Shown here: positions 24,089 to 33,694 of the stretch, one piece after another
Numbering within the stretch: the stretch's first letter is position 1
Layout: each line of letters starts with the position of its first letter
From: Alternaria dauci
Lineage: Eukaryota > Ascomycota > Dothideomycetes > Pleosporales > Pleosporaceae
Length of the DNA: 64,000 bases
Direction of reading: 5' to 3'
Assembly (NCBI RefSeq): GCF_042100115.1
Contig: NC_091275.1
Span: 2,790,001-2,854,000 of the forward strand
The notes under the pieces: model-generated
Databases searched by the model: none
The model's input: the letters and a program-made list of their open reading frames with translations, nothing else
What the model was told of the DNA's origin: nothing
Translations under genes and position numbers: made by a program

Positions 24089-25765
24089 CTACGCAGCAAT
24101 AGCCGCCTCGGTTAGTCTACTAATCTCCAACTCGCCATCCCCACCCAGGTTATCCAATCCATGGAACCCTTCCTCGACAATCCATCGTTGTTCATACTTC
24201 ATAAGCACTTTACACGCGTTACCCACGACCAGTAGGCCAGGCGGTCTGCTGCCCTCCTCTTCGACAGCAGCACAGACATGTTCTAGTGTTGTTCTAATGA
24301 CTCTCTGGTCGGGACACGAAGCCCGTTCTAGTACAGCGACGGGCAGATCTGCAGGGTACGCTTTGCCGACTAGACTCTCGACTAGTGCAGAAAGACGGTG
24401 GAGCGACATGAGGAGGACGAGGGTGCGAGAAGCTACGAACTCCGGTGGGTCGAGGGGCGCACCCTTTCTACCCGTGCCGGTGCAAATGAGCACTTGGTCT
24501 GCGATACCACGGTGTGTGGCGGGTATCGCTGCGAAGAGGGGTGCGCTCAGGGCACTTGTGATACCAGGTAGGACACTGGGTATGAAACCGTGCGCGCGGA
24601 AGAAGTCGTACTCTTCGCCGCCACGACCGTAGATGTACGGGTCGCCCTGCTTTATCCGGACTACGACCTTGCCGGCCTTGAGTCCTTCTAGACCCAGCTC
24701 CAAGAGCTCTTCCTGCGCCTTGTCTGCGTTTCCGGGAAACTTTCGTGCAATGTGGACGGTTGCGCGGCGGGGAACGAGGTCGAGAATGGGTGCAGGGACG
24801 AGTTTGTCGGCGAGAATCAGATCGGCGGAGAGAATGGCTTTGTGTGCTGCGCGGGTAAGGAGATCGGGATTGCCGGGGCCAGAGCCTGCGAGGATGATAC
24901 GACCTGCACGTCTTTCGGGAGTGGTAGCAGTGGGTCCGACTTTCGAGGGGCTACTGCTGGCGAATTCGCGGAACAACATATCGACGTCTGCATCTGTAAT
25001 ATTCGCAAGACGGCGTAGAGGCCAGTATTCGCATATTTGTGCCAACCAGCGCATGCGACGTCCCCGTGCTGCTTCTTTGCTTTCTTCCAGGATCAGCTTG
25101 TTGAATGTCGCTGGCTGACCACTATCCTCCTCCTCTGCTTCCAAGTCTTGCGACAGTTCGGCTGCGTGATCTTCCTCCCATATGCGTCTCCGCAGTGTCC
25201 CCAGCCTCTCTACCGCATCGCCCAGCCGCGGTGGGAGCGAGGCCGCAATCTCCCTCCTTATTCTTGCGGAGAGTTTGCATCCCTTGCCAGATGTTGTGAT
25301 ACCGATCTGTAGGGGGCCATCCGAATGTGTGGAGAGGAGAGTGAAGGAGCATAGGTTCGGTGCATCGGCGACGTTGACTGGTATGCGCAGTCTCCGGCAA
25401 AGACTTGAGATGTGGGTTGCTGTGGCGAGTTAGAAAGAAGACTGGAATGTAGAGGCATGCCACCTACCTGATGTGTGTTTACCGCCCGCAGTAACAAATA
25501 CGGCATCCACGACGCCGTCCACCTCTGGCCGTCCAAGTGTGGTCAAGTCTTGGTCGACGAAACTCCGCTTTAGCCATTTTACTTCGCCCGCTTCAATTCG
25601 CTTGACGAGACCGTAGTGAAGTGTAGAGTCCTCTGGCGCAAGCAGTATCGGTTTCGCACCGACCTCTATTGATCGTGCGCATCGCGCGCCTGCAAGTGGA
25701 TTGGAGCCGACTATAAGGTGGATGTGGGATGTGGCGTCAACCGCGGTAAGAAGTGCTGGAGCCAT
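24089..25765 (-). CDS. MET1: Siroheme synthase: precorrin-2 dehydrogenase/ferrochelatase-like domain fused to uroporphyrinogen-III methyltransferase
   Basis: Exons 25468-25765 and 24089-25419 with a 48-nt intron give 542 residues. The N-terminal 200 residues are a CysG/Met8-type NAD-binding domain: SNPLAGARCARSIEVGAKP, then VADAPNLCSFTLLS with the aspartate that is catalytic in this family, then TTSGKGCKLSARIRREI. From about residue 275 the methyltransferase follows: AGSGPGNPDLLT, VRIKQGDPYIYGRGGEE, PGITSALSAPLFAAIP and VLERAS. Together these would turn uroporphyrinogen III into siroheme, the cofactor of sulfite and nitrite reductases. In budding yeast the two parts are separate genes (MET8 and MET1). 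The start MAPALLTAV directly precedes the nucleotide-binding fold. It probably acts in the cytosol, for sulfate and nitrate assimilation. Confidence 0.92.
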
Positions 25766-26024
25766 GTTGAAGTGTGATGTGGAATAAGTTGCAACAACTT
25801 GGAATTCCAGCAAGGAGGGGCAAGAATATGAGTAGAAACAATCGCCGATGCGGTAACTCCTCGGCGGCGTTGATAATGGGGGTGCACATTATTTGTTCCG
25901 ATAGCGACGAGCCGATATGGCGCGATGCGCACTAAGGACATCCCCGCGGAAAAAGGCGACATGTGAGTGGTGGTCCCGCCCAATGGTCGATGGTGCAATT
26001 GACTGCTGTCAAACTTGCGCGGAG

Positions 26025-27040
26025 TTAGTCTATTTGCTCGTCGCGGCCCATGACAATGTTGAGCGCTTTTCGGCTCAGCATGACACTGTGTCCAAGGGCG
26101 TTGAGCTTTGCTGAGGCAGAGATTAGAGCAGGGTCTTGGCTCTCCACCCGTATCTTCTCTTTGACGCGAACGTCGTGGTCCTTGTATCTGAATGTGCGAT
26201 CGGCTTCATCGTGTGCAGGCGCTCTGGCACCACCGAGCGCCGATGCAAACGTGTTGCGAATGCTGAAGCCGGTGAGCGACGTGCTGTCGCCGGCATTATG
26301 TGGTTCGAGAGTGCGGATTTCGAGCACAAGGGCGGCGTCGAAGACGAACAGATGGAAGGATACGTTCGCTGGCAGTGGAGGGTCGAAGGTCTGTGACTTG
26401 TCAGCAATGCGCGCATGTGTTGTACATGTGAAGGCTACCTTGTCGTCTACCGGACTCTCCCACCACGGCTTCTGCACGTCCGAGTAGCCTTTCAGTGCGG
26501 CCTGGGCTTCGAGGATGTGGTCGTGTAGCAGCTGCAGTTGGCCAGAGACAAAGTTGGCGTTGGTAGCATCGCCTCCCCAGGTAGCCACGTCGATGACGTC
26601 GAGGCAGCTGTTGATGGACGTCCGGATCGCAGTAAGCTGGGGCACGACGAGTGTGGGCGCATGCGGCGCAGAGGATATGGCGAGGTCGTATGTCAGAGAG
26701 CCTTTGGGCGGTGGGAGGCTTGCGAGACGGAGCTTGACATTCTGCGCCGTGTGAGTTGGTGCACCATGACAGACAAGGAGAGACATACGCCTTTGGTGAT
26801 GCGGGTGCCAATGCGCGTAATGAGGCCTTTGAGACTCTCGGAGCGCACCGAAGTCAGCACAAGCGTCGAGCCGTTCTCTGAAGGCGCGAGCAGAGCAGCG
26901 CACTCTTCCAGGCCTGCCTTGAGCGACTGCAGCGTCTCGCGGAGCTGGACCAGCAGCCATTCGAGCTCCCGCGCTTGCGACGCCGCCTGTTCGTCGGCGA
27001 GACGGGCATCGTCAATGGGCGGCCATACAGCGGTGGACAT
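26025..27040 (-). CDS. RAV2: RAVE complex subunit 2 / Rogdi family protein
   Basis: Exons 26789-27040 and 26025-26741 with a 47-nt intron give 322 residues. Family features are an N-terminal coiled segment (ELEWLLVQLRETLQSLKAGL), a middle stretch NANFVSGQLQLLHDHILEAQ and a beta-rich part with WWESPVDDKVAFTCTTHARI and PPLPANVSFHLFVFDAALVL. It ends with a helix AKLNALGHSVMLSRKALNIV. Rav2/Rogdi works with Rav1 and Skp1 in the RAVE complex, which reassembles the V-ATPase on vacuolar and endosomal membranes. An alternative upstream reading of the second exon exists but lacks the family's N-terminus. It is divergent from the SUR7-family gene (530 bp between starts). Confidence 0.85.
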
Positions 27041-27570
27041 GGTGATGTGCTTCCAAGGCACAACGGTCCAGGTTATTGTTGTTATTGTTGTTGTTGGCTG
27101 CTGCTGCCCAGGCTCGATGGCCAGGCTCCACTACTCACGCAGCAGATCTTCGCTACTATCCGAGCAAGGAAGCCATCCCTGCACCCCTCGTCGCCCATGT
27201 CACCATGTCATGCTGCACACCTCACACACTTGTCGACTGATTCACTCGCACCGTCACGATCCGTTCCATCCGCCAGCATGCTTCCAGCCAAGCCGCGGAC
27301 CCTTGGTGTGTCGACGACTGTCGCGATGATGCAAAGCGCGCGCGATAGTGTCGTAACCCTGTGCGGTCATGGAGCTAGTCGACGACGCCAATAAAGAACC
27401 GATTCACTTGTTTCTACGGCTACGTCACCGCTGGCCAGCGCTCATAAGCAAGCTCGCCAGACCTCTTTTCATCCCACTGTAATAGCACCCTTAATCGACC
27501 CTTAATCGCGCATCCTAATCTTAATAAACACGCACCCTTGCCAGAACATCTCCTTTGGGCGCATTCAACC
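27041..27570. promoter_or_regulatory. Divergent promoter region of RAV2 and the SUR7-family gene
   Basis: 530 bp between divergent start codons. Nearest the SUR7-family ATG there is a direct repeat of 'acccttaatcg' (about 27488-27510), followed by a third partial copy 'atcctaatct'. Its role is unknown; repeated short motifs at this distance from a start can be transcription-factor sites. Confidence 0.4.
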
Positions 27571-28424
27571 ATGGCAGTGGCTAGTAAGCCGCCCGTCGCT
27601 TCCTCTTCTGGTTGCGCGCTTGCTAACATGCTGCCCAGGACCCATTCTCGCCTTGAGCTCGCTGATACTCGTCGCTGCTGGCCTGCTCTTCCAATTTCTG
27701 ACCATCCTCACTGGTGGTGTCAACAAGGCTCCTCTGAACAAATTCTACTTCCTCGAGGCCTCCACCAACGGCATCCCCAACGCGCGGAACCCATCGCGAT
27801 GGACCTTCTTTGCCATCTGCGGCTCTGACCCGTCATCCGGCAACAATGCAAACTGCGGCTCACCTGTCCCAGCCCTGCCATTTGATCCGCCCAGGAACTT
27901 TGGCACCCAAGAAAACATTCCCGAGCAGTTCATCGGTACACACCAGTACTTTTACCTGTCTCGCTTCATGTTTGCTTTCTACCTCATCGCTCTCTTCTTC
28001 GCCGCCATTGCTCTCATCTCCGGTCTACTTGCTCTCTGCAGCCGTCTTGGAGGATACCTCTCCTCCCTGATGACTTTTGTCGCTCTCTTCTTCCAGGCGC
28101 TCGCTGCAGCTCTTATGACGTAAGTACATCTTGACGAAGCTCTGTACCATTCATACTAACTTTACCAGCGCATGGGTAGTCAAGGGTCGCGACGCCTTCC
28201 GTTCCGCCGGTTTCGAGGCACGCATCGGAAGATACCTCATGGGTTTCACCTGGGCTGCCGTCGCCTGCTATTTCCTGGCGACCGTCATGTTCTGTCTTGG
28301 TGGCCGTCTCGGAGGCGATCGCTCGTCCAGCATGCGCCGAACACGCTCTACCAAGTCAAACCGCAGCCGAGGTAGCTTCTTGGACACTGAATCTCAGCGC
28401 AAGACCAGGGATTACTCTCCGTAA
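27571..28424 (+). CDS. SUR7/PalI-family four-helix membrane protein
   Basis: Three exons (27571-27583, 27639-28119, 28169-28424) give 249 residues. The first exon is only 13 nt and encodes MAVA plus one base. The topology is that of SUR7/PalI: a first membrane helix right at the N-terminus (LSSLILVAAGLLFQFLTILT), then a long outer loop with RWTFFAICGS and a second cysteine, then three helices (FMFAFYLIALFFAAIALISG, LMTFVALFFQALAAALM, FTWAAVACYFLATVMFCLGG). The tail is short and basic with RRTRSTKSNRSRG. SUR7 proteins sit in eisosomes of the plasma membrane; PalI relatives sense pH. I cannot tell which subfamily this is. Confidence 0.8.
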
Positions 28425-28723
28425 ATTGGAACTGGATGTTGAGAAGAGCGCGAGGCTGAAGAACGCCATGTGGACGAACATTGATCTTTTACGCAACGAT
28501 ATCCATGATTTGATTTTGTAATGCACCAACATAATACCATGTTATAGCGCCCCAGCGAGTTAATGCTATCAATGTACATATGCCATATAGCAAATGTAAC
28601 TTTACATACAAAGATTATTTTAATGATAGTTTTTCAAGCCTGCTAAAAGTGCACGGGAAGATTATATCATGCGCTACACATGAACTGCGCAACCACATCT
28701 GCCGCGGAACTCGACCAACTCCA
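28425..28723. other. Convergent 3' regions
   Basis: 299 bp between the ends of the SUR7-family gene and the unknown gene to its right. AT-rich, no gene seen. Confidence 0.4.
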
Positions 28724-29932
28724 TCAGGCCTCGTCAACTCCACACCACGTGTCAAACATGTCCCCCAAATCCAACGCCTTGCTACCCTCTACCGCCGTCC
28801 TTTTCTCAACCAAGGTCCACAGGTCAAACACACCCTCTTCGTCTTCCTCATCACCATTCTCCATGTCATCATCTCCACTACCACCACTAACCGGCACATA
28901 CGCCTTCACCCCTCTACAACTCGCCACACACTCATCCAGCAAATTCCAGTCCTGTACCCCTCTAAGCTCCATTTGTGCATCGCCTAGCCCCTCATACCTC
29001 ATCACAGGCGGGGCGCCGTTCGATAGGGTATAACTTGTTTCCAAGCCCGTCATCTTCGACACGTACGAGTGAGATTCGTTGCGCGAGGCAGGCATCGGCA
29101 GAGTATGCGCATCGAATTCCGCGAGAGAAGTCGTATACAGATCCTGATCTTGTTTGTTGAAGAGCTGTATAGCTAGTTTGCGGGCGCGTTCGGTGTGAGA
29201 TTTGACGAGACCGATGGCTGGGAGAGGAACATATCGTGTCGTTGTTGTCCTCCTTTGCTTCAATACTTCTCCAGCACCACTTTCGCCTTCCTCCTCCGCA
29301 CCATCCACAGCCCCACAAAACGGCGGCGCAACACCCACGCCCCCAGCCCCTAGAAACTGTGCCCACGGCTTCACCCCACTAACCCAAGGCCCCGTCTCAT
29401 ACTCGCCCGCAGGACACCACGCCTCGCCCCTAGGATCATAAAGCACCTGGTCGCCAGTAGACTCTCTCCGTCCCCAGATCGTAACCTCGAACAGCGAAAC
29501 CGTATCCCTAACGCTCTTCTCAAACGCCTTAGCATACTCCGCGCCCCGGACTGCTGCTCCAAGGCCCCCAGCGACATCGTCTCCTTCCAGCACCGCTTCG
29601 TACGGAAGGCGCGCTGCGCTTTCTTGCCAGATGTCCAGGAGGTAGAACCATATTGACTGCATGAGCGGGGTGTCGCTGGCGTAAAAGTCGGCGAAGTAGT
29701 CGAGCAGGATCGCGGCGCAGGACCAGTACTTGGTTGTGAAGGCGGATTCGCACGTGTTGCACGGCCAGACGGAGGGGTTATGGCGGTGCGGACAGGCCGG
29801 GTGGGAAAGAAGGGATTTGATCTGTGTGTAGGCGGTTGGGAAGACGATGTCGTTGGTGCCGCAAATGTACTGCGTGGCTGTTGGCGGTACGGTCGTGTGG
29901 TCTGTTATGAAGATGACGGGTGGCGGTGGCAT
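28724..29932 (-). CDS. Unrecognised 402-residue protein with a Cys/His-rich N-terminus
   Basis: One uninterrupted frame from ATG 29930-29932 to the stop at 28724. The start at MPPPPVIFITDH is the first ATG; the frame stays open a little further upstream without one. Residues 20-70 hold a Cys/His cluster (HPACPHRH, then WPCNTC, then a further Cys) that could bind zinc. The middle is helical with aromatic residues (LLDYFADFY, IWFYLLDIW). A conserved-looking segment GEAWCPAGEYETGPWVSGVK follows. The C-terminus is acidic (DDDMENGDEEDEEG). I do not recognise the family. It looks like a lineage-restricted fungal gene, without membrane segments or signal peptide. Confidence 0.6.
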   Translation of the reverse strand: MPPPPVIFITDHTTVPPTATQYICGTNDIVFPTAYTQIKSLLSHPACPHRHNPSVWPCNTCESAFTTKYWSCAAILLDYFADFYASDTPLMQSIWFYLLDIWQESAARLPYEAVLEGDDVAGGLGAAVRGAEYAKAFEKSVRDTVSLFEVTIWGRRESTGDQVLYDPRGEAWCPAGEYETGPWVSGVKPWAQFLGAGGVGVAPPFCGAVDGAEEEGESGAGEVLKQRRTTTTRYVPLPAIGLVKSHTERARKLAIQLFNKQDQDLYTTSLAEFDAHTLPMPASRNESHSYVSKMTGLETSYTLSNGAPPVMRYEGLGDAQMELRGVQDWNLLDECVASCRGVKAYVPVSGGSGDDDMENGDEEDEEGVFDLWTLVEKRTAVEGSKALDLGDMFDTWCGVDEA

Positions 29933-30178
29933 TGCGATGGATTTCCGAGGGCGAGAAGCTATTACTTTCAAATCTGTGCTTTTGAATTTATTCCGAAATT
30001 GTAATACATGTGTTGGTATCGAGTAGAGGTTGAGTTGTTGTCTAGATCATAACTAGTGCCAAGGCTGCAGCCTTGCACAATACACCACCTGGGAGTGTCT
30101 CACAACAAGAGCCTCAGTGGTAATAGAAGCAAATCCATCCAAAATCCGAAACACTACCTTCTATACTCTTCACTCTTC

Positions 30179-31749
30179 CTACCACTTCGACATGCGACTA
30201 AGAGTGCTCATTCTCCCATGTTGCATGTTACTCAGCAGCGCTTCCTCCAGGGCAGACTGGCTGATACCCGCATCTATCCAATGTAAGTACATGTATCATT
30301 CCAAATGAGGGCAACGTCATGACTCACCATCGATATCGCTGAAGCTGCTGCCCATACTAGGCGTGCCTTCACTGCCTTCGACCCTGGATCGAGGTCCTCC
30401 ACGCCGTGGACTGCCGAGTCGACCTAGTACTGCACGATGATCTGAAGCCGGACTCATAGGGCTTTTGGCTGCTGATGGAGGTCCACCGGAGCTGGTCATT
30501 GATGACGCCGTCTCCGTGGTCGCAAGTGACTGCACGTCCATGGACTTTGGTCTTGTTGACGGAGTATTTCTCGTGCGGTCAAACTGAAATGCGTTTTGTC
30601 CGGACTTGTTACTGGTACTGGGACGTGTATCTTGTGAATGCTTGCTGTAGCTGGGCCGTGTTCTAGCTGCCATTGCAAAGGGTAGACTTGTCTCATGTGA
30701 GCCCATGTCATCAATCTCCTGGGTCCCATCACCCTCCTCGAACGTGGAAAGGTCTCGAGGTTTTTTCTGTTGAAAACGTGGAGGACGTTTGAAAAGTTGA
30801 CTCCGATGCGCTGGATGATCAGTATCCGACAGCGAGGATGAGCTCGAAGACGAGATATCAGGAATGTCTGGAGAAGCAGCTTCGTCATTACGATAGCCGG
30901 GCGGTGCGGCTGGCGTGTTTGCACGATCGTCAGACTTCCGACTAGTCAAATTAGGGCGTTGGTTGGAGCGCGTTGACAGATTTCGAGCTGGCACCTGAGT
31001 GTTTGCTCGAGACTGAGTAATTGTAGTCGTAGATGGCGTCCTCGAAAGGGAAGGCGCTAGATCGTGTCAGAATATATGCTTATCGTACAGTCTACCATGT
31101 TTGTTAAGTACTCACCTGGTGTAGTTACTTCTGCACCACGTAGACTTGGACTGTCCTTTGATCGCCCAGCCAACGCAGACGTGGTCCTTCCAGCTATTCC
31201 TTGTTAGCAATATCAAATGACAGCGAACAATTCTCCTACCTCCAGATCCAGCACTGCCACCCCTCCGCATCGCAACACCACCAACACCAGTAAAAGTGCT
31301 TCCACCGGTCGGCGATGGCGATGGAACAGCGTTTGAGATGCTGACCTTCTTCATCTGATTGCGGACGTGATCAAGATGCCGCTCGTACAGCCATGCTGCT
31401 TGCTGAAGAAGAAAGGTCGGAGGAACTTGAAACTTGTCGGCTCTGTTATGGTCAGCAAGGCTGATGCGTTGCCCGATGTGCATGTACATACAACTCGACC
31501 CCTATAATATGTCAGCGCCCTTGCCATCGCGTCACATAGAAAAGCTCTTACAGTTCAAATCACTTGTTTTTGAGGACTTCGATATAACCTTCCACAATTG
31601 TCGGTCCCTCTCGGCATCCCATTGTGCCTGGGCAATAGTCAGATGAACGTCCAAGACGCAGACGGAGGTGGCTTTACCTGCGGAGGATCTTCAAAGTCAC
31701 CCCGGATGAACGGGAGACGTATCAGCGCTGTGAACTGGACTGAAGACAT
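30179..31749 (-). CDS. ATG29: Autophagy-related protein 29
   Basis: Seven exons: 31678-31749, 31552-31627, 31492-31501, 31442 down to 31240, 31116-31193, 30328-31056 and 30179-30273. They total 421 codons (420 residues) with every junction in phase. The N-terminal Atg29 domain is complete: FTALIRLPFIRGDFEDPPQ, QWDAERDRQLWKVISK, then WVELADKFQVPPTFLLQQAA. The third exon is a 10-nt microexon encoding W-V-E-L with its neighbours. The long middle is Ser/Pro-rich and disordered. The last exon supplies the family's conserved C-terminal helix (ISQSALEEALLSNMQHGRMS). Atg29 joins Atg17 and Atg31 to start autophagosome formation. Stopping at 30317 instead would lose that helix. Confidence 0.92.
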
Positions 31750-32182
31750 TTAGAGATGATCTGACATAGACGCGAAGGTGTAGGCTGATGGAGAGATGGT
31801 CAACAGAGGTGTGGTGATGCGACTAGGCTGTCGAATAAAGTAAGGCGTGAACTGATCTACACATGTGGCTGGCCAGGCAGAAGCAGCAAGTCTGTGAATC
31901 GAGCGCGAGTCGGAGATGATTCTACTTCACTCAGGTGTTGTCTGTGTTTATACCATGCAGCCTGACGATCAGTACCGGGTTGTTCAGGATCACCTGGAGG
32001 CCCCAGGTCGCGTGCACCCTTGGGGAACGCGGATTCCGCACCGCCACAACTTTCCCCGTGAAAAGCCACAGCGGCCCCGCTGCCAGGGCATAAAATACTC
32101 GACACGGGCGCATGCATAAATCTCCACCAAACACAGTCATTCCACCAACATCAACTCCAGAAAATCAATTGACTGGAACAAG
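31750..32182. promoter_or_regulatory. Divergent promoter region of ATG29 and ADE1
   Basis: 433 bp between divergent starts. A TATA-like 'cataaaatac' lies near 32088, about 95 bp before the ADE1 ATG. No purine-regulator site was clear to me. Confidence 0.45.
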
Positions 32183-33141
32183 ATGTCGACTCAAGCAATT
32201 ACCAGCATTGACATTCAAGGCAAGTTGCCCAAGGTCGCCTCTGGAAAAGTGCGCGACCTGTACGCAATTGACGATGACACACTGTTGTTCGTCGCCAGCG
32301 ACCGTATATCAGCATACGACGTCATCATGGAGAATGTAAGTACCACAATTGCAGAAATCCAAGAATCTCCTTTGACAAAAATCACCAGGGCATCCCAGGA
32401 AAAGGCGCTCTTCTAACCGCCATGTCAATCTACTGGTTCCACTACCTCCCTACCAAAGTCCCCGGCCTAAAAACCCACTTCCTCTCCCAAGACCTCCCAC
32501 CCGCCATCCAGGACCAAACTCACCTCAAGGACCGCAGCATGCAAGTCCGTCGCCTGCGCATCCTCCCCATTGAATCTATAGTCCGCGGCTACATCACCGG
32601 ATCAGGCTGGTCCGAGTACACCAAATCCGGCACCGTCAACGGAATCAGCATGCCCAAGGGATTGATCGAAGGCCAGAAACTTCCACAGCCATTGTGGACA
32701 CCGAGTACCAAGGCCGAAGTAGGCGGCAAAGACGAGAATATCAGCCCCGAGGAAGCTAGACGTTTGATTGGCGATGAGAAGATTGCGAAGCGTGTGGAGG
32801 AGCTGTCGCTGGCTATTTACAGTGCTGCTGCGGACCGCGCAGAGGACGTCGGTATCATTCTTGCCGACACCAAGTTTGAGTTTGGGGTTGATGGTAGGGG
32901 TGAGGTGGTGCTTGTTGATGAGGTTTTGACACCGGATAGCTCGCGGTTCTGGCCAAAGGAGTCGTGGGAGAAGAACTTGGGAAAGGCGCAACCGAGCTAT
33001 GATAAGCAGTTCCTGAGAGACTGGCTGACAAGCAACGGGCTGAAGGGCAAGGAGGGTGTTGCGGTGCCGGCAGACATTGTGGACAAGACAGCAGCGAAGT
33101 ACAGGGAGGCTTGTGAGAAGCTTACAGGGAAGAGTGCCTAA
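32183..33141 (+). CDS. ADE1: Phosphoribosylaminoimidazole-succinocarboxamide synthase
   Basis: Exons 32183-32335 and 32389-33141 give 301 residues, the usual length. SAICAR synthase joins CAIR and aspartate using ATP, step seven of purine synthesis in the cytosol. Motifs seen in order are [38 protein letters not shown] (across the intron), [32 protein letters not shown] and [15 protein letters not shown]. These cover the nucleotide and CAIR binding loops of the family. The intron is 53 nt. The start [10 protein letters not shown] lies at the normal distance from the KVRDLY motif. Confidence 0.96.
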
Positions 33142-33694
33142 GGGTGCGCTGAGGACGGGAGAGTTGAGGAACATGATGCGCAGGGTATGATCCATAGGAA
33201 GCCGTGGTAATACCAGGCTTGAAGATGAAGCAAATCTACATAACGTCAGAGTCACCTCAAACATGCACTGCGTGAAGAACCCATCATCAAAGTATTTCTT
33301 CATTCAGTTAATCTATATACCTCATTCCAGTCCTCTCGACAACACATTCAGGCTATGCACAAATTGCCGCATGTCGCATTTCCGTTCTCAACGCCATGCC
33401 GCGTATATCTCACAGCAATGCAAATTCCAAACAATACCCTATGTAGATCCATAACGCTCTATGCAGATAAATCCCTCCCACTAGAAACTCCGGTGTGATG
33501 CAATGTCATGAGCAGATCATAGCAGTAACCCGGGAAAACGCCTTGCCTCATGCTTTAGAATCGAAAACGAGGCTGATGTGCAGCCCAACAACATATGAGA
33601 TAAAGAGCGGAAGAAAATACATAAGCGAAACGAAGGTGATCCACCAAATTGGTGGATGTGAGCATAGAATAGAAGTAGTATAGTGCATGCAGAC
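33142..33694. other. Convergent 3' regions of ADE1 and MED12
   Basis: 553 bp with no gene seen. A short inverted repeat 'ccaccaaattggtgg' occurs near 33641-33655 and could form a hairpin in either transcript. Confidence 0.45.

Noticed and set aside
30117..30308. Plus-strand frame with a signal-peptide-like sequence (small secreted protein)
   Set aside because: The same bases encode the conserved last exon of ATG29 on the minus strand, with fitting splice sites, so this is a shadow frame.
30317..30319. In-frame stop as the end of ATG29
   Set aside because: A GTGAGT donor lies at the preceding codon, and the next exon restores the conserved C-terminal helix of the family.
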